Notes under the pieces: generated by a model
What the model saw: the letters and a program-made list of their open reading frames with translations, nothing else
The model's database searches: none
What the model was told of the DNA's origin: nothing
Translations under genes and position numbers: made by a program
Shown here: positions 10,855 to 21,889 of the stretch, piece after piece
How the letters are laid out: the number at the start of each line of letters is the position of its first letter
Position numbering within the stretch: position 1 is the stretch's first letter
Source: Vombatus ursinus
Lineage: Eukaryota > Chordata > Mammalia > Diprotodontia > Vombatidae
Assembly (NCBI RefSeq): GCF_900497805.2
Contig: NW_020954576.1
Span: 67,236,061 to 67,300,060 of the forward strand
Direction: 5' to 3'
Length of the DNA: 64,000 bases

Positions 10855-13100
10855 CAGAGGTGGGGAAACTTTTTTGGGTTGGAAGGCCTCATTAATATTT
10901 ACCTATAATCAAATAAGTCTGTATTCAAGGATCTTCGATTAGATATGCTTAAAAATGTACATTATTTTGAAAAAATCTAACTTAATTTATGTACTTAATA
11001 ATTTCCAAAAATGAAAACTGTTAATTTTAAAGTTCACTAACCTTTAAATGACTGTTGTGCCTGTTTTTTTTTTTTGGGAAGCATTTGAATATTTGGTTGC
11101 AGGATGGAGGTCCACAGTTTCAGTTGATCCTCTGGATGGATATCAGTCATTTGTGACCCTAACGATGTCTTGATTTGGGTTGGGTAGAAGAATGTAGATT
11201 CGCAGCAATAAGTGGTTGAAAAGCAAGAAGGCATTTTTCAGGCATGTTGCCAAGGACATGGCATTTGCCGTGGACATGCCAAGGACACTACATTTTTCCG
11301 TATTTCAATTGATTCTTTCTTAGCATCAAACAATGACTTTAAAATGTCATCTACTGAGATCTCAATCAATTCCCTTTATAGTTCTTTAGATGCTTTGGTG
11401 ATACAACTAGCTAAGGTTGAAATGCTAATTTGAGTGTGATGTCATGATTCTCAGTCAGTGAACCTTTCACTGTATTCTCCAGTTAACAAGTCTATAATAG
11501 CTGCATATTCTTCAGATGATTCACATATATCATTCTGCTCATCACTGTCCTTTGCTCACTGGGGAAAATGTTCATCTGAAATTTCCTTTTGAAGAAGTGT
11601 TTTGAAAAAAGATAGCTTTTTTTTCCAAAATGCTTGGATTTTTTTCTCCACATATCATATATAAACTTAGTTTTACCTTGCAAAGAAATATTCAGATCAT
11701 TTTTATTTGACAGGATATCATACAGAAATGCAGAATTCCTATAGACATCTTCTTTCATTAATTCACATTGCTGATTCTGTTCTTCATAAAATTTAACTAT
11801 CTGGTCTCTCAGAGATAAAATTTTAGCTAACACCTGACCCTGTGATAGCCAACATACTTTAGAATGATATGGCAAATCTACACTGCACACTTCAACATTC
11901 AGTTTTAGCATGTTACAAAACTGACAATGCCTTGTTCTGTTTGCACAAATATAGTTAACAATACTTATAACTTGTTGCAAAGTATCACTTAAAATAGTAG
12001 TTTTAACACAGAGATTTTGCTGATGCAAGATACAGTGAAAAGAAATGAGAGCATCTAGATCTGTTAACACTTTTTTATCTGTGCAATAAACGCTTCATGT
12101 TTTCCTGTCGTGGAAGGTGCACCGTCTGTACATATACTCACTGAATTTACCAAATTCAGTCCCACTTCACAACATTTATCTTGGAAGTTGTTGAAGATAT
12201 CTTTTCCCTGTGTTCTGTTCGCAAGAGTGCCAAAAGCAAGTAACTCTTCATAGTAAAGAAAATCTTCTGTTATGACCTGAATTAAATATAAAACATGTGC
12301 TGAGTCAGTAGCATCAGTTGATTTATCCAAAGTGATTGAATAATATATATTTTCCGTTTGAAGTATTGCATGACATTGTTCTGTTAAGTTGAAGGCTAAT
12401 TCATGTTGCTGATTAGTTATGGTTCTCCTTGAAAGAGGCAGTTGTTTGAACTTTGAAATGTTATTGGGGTCTAAGCGTCCTACAACTTGGACAATTCATT
12501 CTTTCACAATTTCTCCATCACTGCATAGCTTCCCTTTTTTCCCGAATAGGTAAGCTACTTTATAAGTTGCTTCAGTGGCATTATTTCCATGTCCTATTGC
12601 TGTTTGAAGGAATTGTCTTTGCTTTTGCTTTTCATCTTTTAATTTCTATAATACACCCTTTCGTGCCTCTCCCTCTAATTTAACATCTTTATGGTCCTTA
12701 TGAGTGTTGTAATGCTGATGAGCATTGAATTTCTTTAATGCTGGTATTGCAGCAAACCATCTTATCTTTAGCAGAAACAAGACAATATTGCAGTTCCCAA
12801 TCCTCATTAAAAAAATCTGTTTTCTTCCTTCAGCATTCTCTTGGTCTTCTTTGACTCGATGGACTGTTAAGCAGACAGAATTAAAAAATACTTTCAAGCT
12901 GTGCAACTGTTCACAAATTCCACTTCAAACAGAAACACAGTGCGCCACTGTCAAAATCAGATAACAGACTATACACTCGACCCCCTAAACTCTCGCCAGC
13001 CACTTTGTTGCGGTAGTGGTACCAGTCAAGTGGGAAAAGTTAGAACTAAATAATGAGTGTAGCAGCCGTCAACTTAGACCTTATGGCTTAATAATGTTCT
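10855..13100 (-). mobile_element. hAT-Charlie DNA transposon with broken transposase (GTF2IRD2/ZBED-like)
   Basis: Minus-strand pieces read in transposase order. At 12906-12646 there is a BED-type zinc-finger region with KKFNAHQHYNTHKDHKDVK and LEGEARKG. At 12330-12064 there is MDKSTDATDSAHVLYLIQV and the catalytic ICTDGAPSTTGKHEAF. At 12070-11492 there is CILHQQNLC (the C..H helix motif) and WLSQGQVLAKILSLRDQIVK. The pieces lie in separate frames with stops between them, so it is dead. A hAT-like end, cagaggtggggaaac, sits at 10855; I could not find the opposite end. Related sequences were domesticated in GTF2IRD2 and ZBED genes, but this copy has no intact frame. Confidence 0.8.
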
Positions 13101-13379
13101 CATTGTGCCAGTCAATCTGGGAGGATTATTTGCTGAAACTTATTTTATTTATTTAAATTTAAAACAAAACTTATTTTAAAATATAAATAAAACTGCCCAT
13201 TATGGAGGCAGAGAAGATCAGAAGGTGGGGATGAACTACAATATACTTATCTAAGATCTGGAAGTCACCTGAGAGACAGCAATGCTGAACTTTTACCTGG
13301 TGCTGAACCAGATGTTGCAAGTAGAAAAACATGACCTGTGGAAGAACAAACAAATGAGGAATGTTTAGGAATTTTGCCT

Positions 13380-14760
13380 TTGGGAACTTCGGAGTCTTGG
13401 TTCTCTTCTAGTCTGGTGCTGCTGGAGGCCATCTAGCTTCTTCTGAGCCTGGCTTAGCACCCAAACCACCTTCAGGGCCTGCCTTGCTGGATCCTAGTGC
13501 ATGTCCTTTCAGAGATCGTGGAGTCTGTGTTTGAGTGGTTTCTGTTCTGCGTCTTCCAGGCCAATCTCACTTTGGCCTTATTACTCCCAAGCTGCTGTAG
13601 CTTCTGCTCATGCACTTATAGAAATTTCTAGGAATCTTACAGCCCAAAAAGCTGAGGATATTCCCTACTTGGTCAGCAAGAAGACAACCTCCAGTTTGGT
13701 GAAAGTTTAATTGTCACAGAAAAGGCTGTGAAGAAGGAGAGGGGACTGCCTGCCCTCAGTCTGATTTTTCCACATAGCACTTTAGGAAGGGGCCTTTGAT
13801 CTCTTCTGTAAGTAAATAGCGGAGAATGAGATCCTCCTGATTTTTTCCTGGCAACTACATGTTCTTCTACCTGCTGGACACTGCCTTGTTCCTGCTATTC
13901 CTGGAGTAGTTCCCGAATTGGCCTGCATCCTGAAGAGGCAAGACATCTCTAAGGCAATCAATTTTGCCCTGTAGTTGTGTGAATTTCCTGGACAACTGTG
14001 TTGACTGGAAAAGCAGCTGGCTATGCTGATGGTCTTTCTTCTTGTTCCTTACCAAAAAGAAATATTCTGTGGTACCTGACCTGTAGTCAGTGGTGAAACG
14101 TGGGCTGTAGGACATAATGCAGGAGCTCCTGAACTACTGGATATACACCTTCATAAGGAAGAGAATGTCAGAGTTTCTCAAAGCAAAGAGGAGGCAGCCA
14201 CTAAGGGGCCAGAAGTAGGGCATAGGCTTCTCACTCAACATCAAGAAGATAAGTGTCGGAAGACCCAAGAGGGAGCTACGTCAGCCTGAGGGCAGTGAGG
14301 AAACGCTTTATGCTACAAGCACAGAGAAGAAGAGGAGGAAAAGGAAGAAAAAGCCAAATGAGCATCAGCCATCGCCTGGGGTCAATGGCATGGGGCCAGC
14401 CTATGTCTGGCCTCACAGTGCCGTGAGGATCAGGCTGCTGACGCTGACACAGTGACTGATAAGAGGAGTTGCAGAAACCTTAGTTAGTAGTGAATAGGGC
14501 CTTAAAGAACCCAGTGTCAGACTGTCAGGGTCAAATAAGGAAAAGTCTGAATGGAAAGAGGAAATATGGGTCTGAGGCTGCCACCACAGCCATCCCCTCA
14601 TGGACAAAGGCCAAAATGTCACCAGTGAATGGAAGCCCTAGTCCCAGGTCAAGGCCTGAGGAAGCTGAAGGAGCCTAAGGGTAGCAAAGTGAGTCAAGAA
14701 CTCCAGAGGCGTTATTACTTTTTACCATAACTTTAATAAACCAGTGTCTCTGTAGAAAAC
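13380..14760 (+). pseudogene. Probable processed pseudogene, parent not identified
   Basis: This block is clearly more GC-rich and codon-like than the surrounding intron, and it lacks introns. It ends with a frame closing at 14678 (VSDCQGQIRKSLNGKRKY then SPRSRPEEAEGA), about 60 bases of 3' UTR, and an aataaa signal near 14734. Basic and acidic stretches occur in different frames (for example STEKKRRKRKKKPNE), so several frame breaks are present. There is no poly-A tail and I found no target-site duplication. I do not recognise the parent gene. It could instead be an old repeat. Confidence 0.45.
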
Positions 14761-14824
14761 ATAAAAGAACATTACTATCCTGATGTAGATGGTGCAGATC
14801 TATATATCTAGTCTTTTCCCCCTG

Positions 14825-15238
14825 AATGCCAGTCCCACATGACTAATTGCTGATAGGACATTTCAAACTAGATGTCCTGAAGATATCACAAATTCAGACT
14901 ATTGAAAACTGAACTCATTATTTTCACCCCAAAGCTAACCCTCTTCCAAAGTACCATCATTCTTTCAGTCTCTTAGGTTCTTAACTAAGGCATCATCCTT
15001 GTCCAATGATTTTTCTGCTTCTACTTCTAAAACATCTTTCATTACCTATCCTTTTTCTCTACTCCTATAACTATCACTTTATTTCAGACTTTCTTCATAT
15101 CTCATCTAGATTATTACAATAGCCTCCTAATTGCTTTTCTTACCTTATCTCCCCACTGTAGTCTCTTTTCCATTGTGCATTATGTTTGAAGGCATGATGC
15201 CAGGTTAATAGGTGCTTGGTAAATACTTGTTGGTTGAT
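14825..15238 (+). mobile_element. L2 LINE fragment
   Basis: Sense L2 signatures: gaactcattattttcacccc, accatcattctttcagtctc and an end at taggtgcttggtaaatac then ttgttggttgattt. No open frame. Confidence 0.75.
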
Positions 15239-15422
15239 TTATCTCCTTGCTAGAAGACTTCCAGTTATAGGAAACTTAGAACCTATTGAGACATCATATT
15301 GCACCTTTGAACTTCTTAAGAAGTTTTTTTTTCCTAACATCAATGTCTAATATCCTTCTCTATAGGTTCTACCTTTGGTTTCTATTTCTTTCTTCTGAGA
15401 CTCAGCCAAACAAAAACCCATC

Positions 15423-15439
15423 AAAATTGAGAATTATTT
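15423..15439. repeat. L1 target-site duplication, 5' copy
   Basis: aaaattgagaattattt here and aaaattgaggatcattt at 16951-16967 differ at 2 of 17 bases, both transitions. They bracket the L1 exactly. Confidence 0.82.
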
Positions 15440-16950
15440 CAGTGGAATAGGTTAAGTATTCAAGACACTACAGTAGTCAATGACTATAGTAATCTATTCT
15501 TTGATAAATCCGAAGACCCCAGCTTCTGGGATAAGGACTCACTCTTTGATAGAAAACTGCTGGGAAAACTGGAAAAGAATATGGCAGAAACTAGGCATAG
15601 ATAGATTAAAATCTCATTCCATATACCAAAATAAAGCCAATATGGGTTCATGATTTAGATATAAAGGCTGATACTGTAAGCAAACTGGGAGAGCAAAGAA
15701 AAGTTTACCTATCAGATCTATGAAGAACAGAAGAATTCGTGACCAAACAGGAGATAGAGAACATTATGAAATGCAGAATGGATAACTTTGATTACATTAA
15801 ATTGAAAAGTTTTTGCACAAACAAAGCCAATGCAACCAAGATTAGAAGGAAAGAAAATTAAGAAAGAAGTTTTACAACCAGTCTCTCTGATAAGGGCCTC
15901 ATTTCTAAAATATTTAGAGAATAAAGTAAAATTTATAAGAATACAAGTCATTCTCCAATTGATAAATGGTCAAAGGATATGAACAGGCAGTTTTCAGATG
16001 AAGAAATTAAAGCCATCTATAGTCATATGAAAAAATGCTCTAAATCACTATTGATTAGAGAAATGCAAATCAAAACAGCTCTGAGGTACCACATCACACC
16101 TATCAGATTGGCCAACATGACAAAACAGGAAAATGATAAATGTTGGAGAAGAAGTGGGAAAATTGGAACACTAACACATTGTTGGTAGAGTTGTGAAATG
16201 ACCCAACTATTTTGAAGAGCAGTTTGGAACTATGCCCAAAGGGCTATAAAAATATGCATACCCTTTGACCTAGCAATAGCACTTCTAGGGCTATACCCCA
16301 AAGAAATCATACAAATGGGAAAAGAACCCACATGTACAAAAATATTTATAGCAGCTTTTTTTGTGGTGGCAAAGAATTGGAAATTGAGAGGATGCCCATC
16401 AGTTGGGGAATAGCTGAACAAGTTGTGGCATATGAATGTAATGCAATACTCTTGTGCTATAAGAAATGATGAACAGGCTGACTTCAGAAAAACCTGGAAG
16501 GACTTGTATGGTCTGATGCTGAGTGAAATAGCAGAAGAAGGAGAAGGTTGTACATAGTAACAGCCACGTTGTGCAATGACTAATATTGATAGACTTAACC
16601 TTTTTCAGCAATACAAGAATCTAAGACATCTCCAAAGGTCTCATGATGGAAAATGCTATCCACACCCAAAGAAAGAACTATGGAGTTTGAATGCAGATTG
16701 AAGCATACTATTTGCTATTTTTTTTCTTCTGTTGTGTTTTGTTTCCTCTTTCTGGTGGTTCCTCCTATTGGTTCTAATCCTTCCTTACAACATCACTAAT
16801 GTGAAAATATGTGTGATAGAAATGTGTATGTATAGCCTATATCAGATTGCATGCTGTCTTGGGGAGGGGGGTCAGGAGGGAGGGGGAGAAAAATTTAAAA
16901 CTCAAAAATTTATGGAAGTGATGGTTGATAAATCAAAATAAATTAATTTT
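15440..16950 (+). mobile_element. 5'-truncated L1 (ORF2 C-terminus and 3' UTR)
   Basis: About 1.5 kb that matches the last part of the L1 at 50-54 kb. At 15979-16188 a frame encodes MNRQFSDEEIKAIYSHMKKC, ALRYHITPIRLANMTKQEND and KCWRRSGKIGTLTHCW, the conserved L1 ORF2 C-terminal (Cys-rich) region. Stops and frameshifts break the rest. The 3' UTR ends in a G-rich run and attaattttaaaa. It is flanked by target-site duplications at 15423-15439 and 16951-16967. Confidence 0.92.
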
Positions 16951-16967
16951 AAAATTGAGGATCATTT
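16951..16967. repeat. L1 target-site duplication, 3' copy
   Basis: Second copy of the 17-bp duplication, directly after the A/T-rich tail. Confidence 0.82.
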
Positions 16968-17081
16968 TCTATATTCAATTAAATTAATGTTTGTTATAAA
17001 AACAAAGATAAAAATTTATGGCTTCTGCCCTCGAAGAACTTATAATCTAATAGGATTTGAGCCCCAGTTCTGTCACAAGCA

Positions 17082-17325
17082 GGCAGCTCGGTGGCATGAT
17101 GTGTAGTGTACCAGGCCTGGAGTCAGGAAGGCTCATCTTACTGAGTTCAAATCTGGCCTCAACACTTGCTATCTGTGTCACCCTGAGCAAGTCACTTAAA
17201 TCAATTTCCTCATCTGTAAAATGAGCTAGAGAAAGAAATGGCAAACCCACTCTAGTATCTTTGCCAAGAAGATATCAAGTGGAGCTATGAAGAGCCAGAC
17301 GTGACTTAAAGATGACTGACATCTG
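17082..17325 (+). repeat. tRNA-headed SINE with RTE-like tail
   Basis: Head ggcagctcggtggc, body gagttcaaatctggcctcaa and gcaagtcacttaaatc, then the tail gaaatggcaaacccactcta, gtatctttgccaagaa and agagccagacgtgactt. The tail resembles a BovB/RTE 3' end, the usual sign of RTE-mobilised SINEs. Confidence 0.85.
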
Positions 17326-17529
17326 TCACAACATGTGTCTCTAGTCAGATATTTAACCTGAGTGCCACTTGACCCACTTTCAAAAGAAAGATAATAATGG
17401 ATGCATTACCAACTTAAAAGTGTCATGAAAAAGGTTCTTTGTAGAATATTAAATGTTATGTAAATGTCAGCTGCTATTAGATTGCAGAATTATTGTGAAT
17501 GGTCTTTTCTTCCACTTTGCTTTTCTCAG

Positions 17530-17756
17530 AATGTAATGCCACTGTCAGCTGGATTATTCAAGAGTGAACATAAAAACCCCATCCCACAGTGCCCTCCACG
17601 TCTCCATGTGCAGTTTCTCACACATGTTCTTTGGAGCAGGATGCCAAACCAGTTTCTGAAAGTGGATGTTTCCCGAATCAGTGAACGCCAAGGCTGGCTG
17701 GTGCAGTGTGTGGATCCTTTGCAGTTCATGTCCCTTCACATCCCAGAGGAGAACAG
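17530..17756 (+). CDS. RYR2: RYR2 exon 36 (residues 1562-1637)
   Basis: 227 nt, from a codon boundary to AG of Arg1637. It encodes [40 protein letters not shown] and [20 protein letters not shown], ending [14 protein letters not shown]. It closes SPRY3 and starts the link to the junctional solenoid. Acceptor is gcttttctcag; donor is CAG|gttgtt, a weak donor with T at +3 that is nevertheless fixed by the phase with exon 37. Confidence 0.96.
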
Positions 17757-19451
17757 GTTGTTTTTGTTTGGTTGGTTTTTTATATAAGAGCCTTGGACTT
17801 TTCCAGGAAAAATAGGTTGTTATAAAAAGCAAAACAAAATAAAATAAAACAAACACCCTTAATTACGTTTGGTAAGAGACTCTTTTCTTTCAGTCAAATT
17901 TGAATTTGATTTTTCCAGTCAAATGCTTAGTGAAAAAATTCAGTTTGTTTAAATTCAATGTAACATACATTTATTAACTGTGCTGGAGACTCAGAAAATG
18001 ATTGCCATCATTTTATCTATAATATTTCTAACAACATATATAAAATATACAAGTACTCCCTATAATAGAAGAGACACACTCTGGGTGAAGACTTAGGATT
18101 GAAAAGATGTGAAGTAGTACATGTCTGTTTTCCTTTGCTTGAGCAACTGGGGGAGATAATCTCATTTTTGATAACTTTAGAACTGGTGGTCTCCTTTTGA
18201 GGTTTTACATCATAAAACTTTTTTTAGAAGTACAATTGCCACATGAGTCCACCCTTGTATTAAGTAATTATCTCTGGAGGTTTACATACACTCTTGCTGG
18301 AGTCAGGTACATTATTGATGCTCTCTTGTTTCGAATAGTAACACTTCTACTCTTCAGCTCTGAAATTCTCATGATTCTTTCAGTTTGGGGTAAGTGTTAA
18401 TGTCTGTGTATGTGTATTTAATTATAGTCAAATATTTTTGATATGGCAGAAGCAGAAGTCACAGATATATCTTCCTGCCTCTGGGAAATATAGTCTATGT
18501 GATCCTGGACAAATGACTAAACCTCTCAGTGCTCTAGGCCCCTCTCTGATACAAATGACAAAGAAGATGCTGACACCTATTAGGAAAGGAGGTTTCTTGT
18601 CTTGGGGTTTCCCTTTGCTATGAAAATCAGAGTGTCTTTCCCCAGCCCTATGTTGCTACCTCATATGTATTTTGTTTAATAATTCAGTTCATAAAATTGA
18701 AACTTTAATAATGATTGTTTTTATAATGAATTGAGTTGCTTCTTGTATAGTGTGATAAAGCCCTCGAGGTTTAGAAGCTCAGAGTCTATCAACTCAGTTT
18801 TTGGTTTTTCAAAAAGAACCATGTAGTATTCGGATGAGTTCTGCATGAAGAGCAAAGATTCCGTTTGGACATGTGTAATAGATATGCTGTAATAAAGAAG
18901 ATGCAGATTTACTTCCATAAGTCTGGCTCCCAAAAGGGCTTAGAGTAGACATTGACTAAATTTATGCTTTAACTATCTTCAGATGCATTTTTAAAATTTA
19001 ATTCAGCAAACATTTTGTAAAGTGCCTATTGTGTGAAGAACACTATTCACTAGGAAAAATATGAGGATTGGCTAAGATGTAGACTCCACCCTCATGGAGG
19101 TTGAAGTTTAGCAGGGAAATGGGTATGGCACATGTACAAATAACTATTCAAATGTCAGTGATAGCATATCTCTAATTAGTGAGAAGATGACCTTATTTAA
19201 ATGGCACCTGGGCTGTTTCCTTTTGTAAAAAATGCATCTTTTATAATGTGAATAAATACTGTTTAATATATATTTTTAAAACTTTGGATTTCCATTGCTT
19301 ATTAAAATTAGTGGCCTCAGTTGTTGATACTGAAACTATATTAATATCTATCTAAATAACTTTATATCTACTGTTCCCCATTTTTTTCTCTCATGCAGGA
19401 TTTTTAATATTTTTCTTTAAGCTTGTTGCTAATGCTCATAATCTTTTGCAG
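17757..19451 (+). other. Intron 36
   Basis: 1.7 kb. It contains a MAR1-like CORE-SINE (18436-18570) and an old repeat tail at about 18990-19150 (cattttgtaaagtgcctatt, then the tagactccaccctcatggag block). Nothing else recognised. Confidence 0.6.
18436..18570 (+). repeat. CORE-SINE (MAR1-like) fragment
   Basis: The blocks gtgatcctggacaaatgact and aaacctctcagtgctctagg are shared with the copies at 60433 and 62465. Confidence 0.6.
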
Positions 19452-20256
19452 GTCTGTAGATATATTAGAATTGACGGAACAAGAAGAATTGTTGAAGTTT
19501 CACTATCATACCCTCCGCTTGTACTCAGCTGTCTGCGCTCTTGGGAACAACAGGGTGGCCCATGCCTTATGCAGCCATGTGGATGAACCCCAGCTTCTCT
19601 ATGCCATTGAGAACAAGTACATGCCAGGCCTGTTGCGCACAGGCTATTATGACCTGCTGATCGACATTCACCTTAGCTCCTATGCTACAGCCAGGCTGAT
19701 GATGAACAGTGAATTCATTGTCCCCATGACAGATGAGACAAAGAGTATCACCCTTTTCCCTGATGAGAACAAAAAGCATGGCCTCCCAGGGATAGGCCTC
19801 AGCACTTCCCTGAGGCCAAGGATGCAGTTTTCATCTCCCAGTTTTGTAAGCATTAGTAACGAGTACTACCAATATAGCCCTGAGTTCCCGCTGGACATCT
19901 TAAAATCCAAGACCATACAGATGCTGACAGAGGCTGTTAAGGAGGGCAGCCTCCATGCTCGGGACCCCGTAGGGGGGACCACTGAATTCCTCTTTGTACC
20001 TCTCATTAAACTTTTCTATACCCTACTAATCATGGGGATCTTTAATAATGAGGACTTGAAACACATTTTGCAGCTGATTGAGCCCAGTGTGTTTAAAGAA
20101 GCTGCCAATCAGGAGGAAGAAAGTGAGGTGCTGGAGAAGGAACTTAACACTGAAGACCCAGTGCTGGAAGGAGGAGGTGAAGAAGAAACCAAAGGAAAAA
20201 AGATACCCAAGGAAGGATTGCTTCAAATGAAACTTCCTGAGCCTGTTAAATTGCAG
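19452..20256 (+). CDS. RYR2: RYR2 exon 37 (residues 1637-1905), junctional solenoid and divergent region 3
   Basis: 805 nt, the largest exon here. It starts SVDILELTEQEELLKFHYHT and continues through IENKYMPGLLRTGYYDLLID, SLRPRMQFSSPSFVSISNEY and GGTTEFLFVPLIKLFYTLLI. After VFKEAA the acidic DR3 follows (NQEEESEVLEKELNTEDP, then EGGGEEETKGKKIPKEG), and the exon ends MKLPEPVKLQ. DR3 is the least conserved part but keeps the human length. At human position 1886 the residue is Lys rather than Gly. Acceptor is tcttttgcag; donor is CAG|gtaatt. Helical repeats of this region form the clamp interface between cytoplasmic domains. Confidence 0.98.
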
Positions 20257-21688
20257 GTAATTTTATGGAATTTAGGAAATTTAGGAAAATTTCCCTGTAA
20301 TTCTCCCTGTATGATTTAGAATTTTTATTTTAACCCTCACTTGTAATGCATTGCCAAATTCTGATATTTGAAATCTTGTGTGTGTGTATACGTGTGTGTG
20401 TGTGTTTATGTATAGCACCAATTCTATGCCAGGCACTGTGGAAACAAAGACAAAAGTGAAACAGACTCTGCCCTCAAGTAGCTTACTGTCTAGGTAGGAA
20501 AAAATGCATATACATATAGAGGTATAAAAATATACATACAAAGTAAATACAAAGTAATTTTGGAAAAAGACACTAGTGATTGCGGAATCAGGAAAGACTT
20601 CATATAGAAGGTGATATCTGAGCTGAGCCTTGAAGGGAACTAGGGAATAGGTGTAGGTTGAGGAGAGAATAAATACTTGGTATGGAGGGATAGCCCGAGC
20701 AAAGGTCCAATCATAGACCTTTGCATTGGCTGCCCCAGAATACCTAGATGGGAGGTGGAGTGTAGAATATATGACACACAAAGTAAGAAGACCAGTTTAG
20801 CTGGACTGTAGTATATATCAAGGCAAGTAATATGTTTCAGGGCTGGAAAAAGTGGATTTGGGCCAGATTATGAAGGGATTTAAATGGTAAAAAGAAAATT
20901 GTATATTTGGTCCTAGAAGTTAAGTTCATATGTTGATTGCCCATATGCAAGATGGTATCACATCTGAAATAGGCAAATAGTGATGTTAACCTTTAATTTC
21001 ATCAATAAGGGGACAGAGAGAGGAACTTTTACCTTCTCTGATGCTCTAAATAAAACTGTCAAGGTTTCTTCCTTATTGTTTTTTGGGAAAAGGCATCAGG
21101 AAGATGACAAAATGTATTTTTAGTTATTCTCTCTTATTAATAATTTCCTTTTTTCTTCTTTAGCTTTGGAAAAAATTATTACTAGATATGTTAGTTAGTT
21201 AGAAATACATAAAGATAGGATATATCTTTCCATTCCCAGTGGTATGTGACTTTTAAATGGCACAAATTTGTTTTGCACAAATATGTGTAAAAATCATTAC
21301 ACCAAAGTTTTGTCTTAATGTATTACAAGTACCTTCTGCAGAGTTCATAATTTTGTTCTGTTTCCATCTCCAGAGACCATATGATATTTTTCTTAAAGAG
21401 CTCCTTCCATATATTGATACCACAATCGCTGTTGAATGACACTAAATAGTTTTCTGAACTTGGACAGCATCAGTCTATGAATAGGCAGATGTCTACCCTA
21501 TGTGGGCTGTAATATGTGGGTATATAGTTTTATATATGTATATATAGTTACATATGTATGCACACATACATGTAATTACACACACACATACATATACACA
21601 CTTCAGTTATGTATATGCTCCATGGAACAGTTTTAATCTTTATGAAGGAAGAATTAAATGTGATGATCTGTCTTGCTTGTCTTTTCAG
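20257..21688 (+). other. Intron 37
   Basis: 1.4 kb. A TG run sits at about 20378-20404. From 20410 to 20930 lies an old interspersed repeat (ccaggcactgtggaaacaaa, then an agactctgccctcaagtagc block, and tgaagggatttaaatgg near its end) that I cannot assign. At 21530-21600 there is a TA/CA simple repeat. Confidence 0.6.
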
Positions 21689-21889
21689 ATGTGTCTTCTA
21701 CTTCAGTACCTCTGTGATTGCCAGGTACGGCACAGAATAGAAGCCATTGTTGCCTTCTCCGATGATTTTGTAGCTAAGCTTCAAGATAATCAACGTTTTC
21801 GATATAATGAAGTTATGCAAGCCTTAAACATGTCTGCAGCATTAACAGCTAGGAAAACAAAGGAATTTCGATCTCCACCCCAAGAGCAG
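21689..21889 (+). CDS. RYR2: RYR2 exon 38 (residues 1906-1972)
   Basis: 201 nt, 67 codons, phase 0 at both ends. It encodes MCLLLQYLCDCQVRHRIEAI, VAFSDDFVAKLQDNQRFRYN and EVMQALNMSAALTARKTKEF, ending RSPPQEQ. Acceptor is tgtcttttcag; donor is CAG|gtacaa. Part of the helical junctional solenoid. Confidence 0.98.

Larger units (their letters stand above)
9074..17529 (+). other. Intron 35 (8.5 kb), repeat-rich
   Basis: Order of contents: L2 (9330-10540) carrying a SINE (9687-9838); unassigned A/T-rich DNA (10560-10850); hAT-Charlie fossil (10855-13100); unclassified (13100-13380); probable processed pseudogene (13380-14760); L2 (14825-15238); L1 3' part with target duplications (15423-16967); old repeat tail (16980-17060); SINE (17082-17325). 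The remaining about 200 bases before exon 36 show nothing. Confidence 0.7.

Noticed and set aside
17526-17856. Minus-strand frames of 67 and 100 codons over exon 36
   Set aside because: Antisense to a real exon and running into intron; composition follows the exon.
19567-20226. Minus-strand open frames opposite exon 37
   Set aside because: They are shadows of the conserved + strand exon, with no independent similarity.
20281-20781. 166-codon minus-strand frame in intron 37
   Set aside because: It covers a simple repeat and an old interspersed repeat. The sequence is low in complexity (HTHTHVYTHT) and shows no domain.
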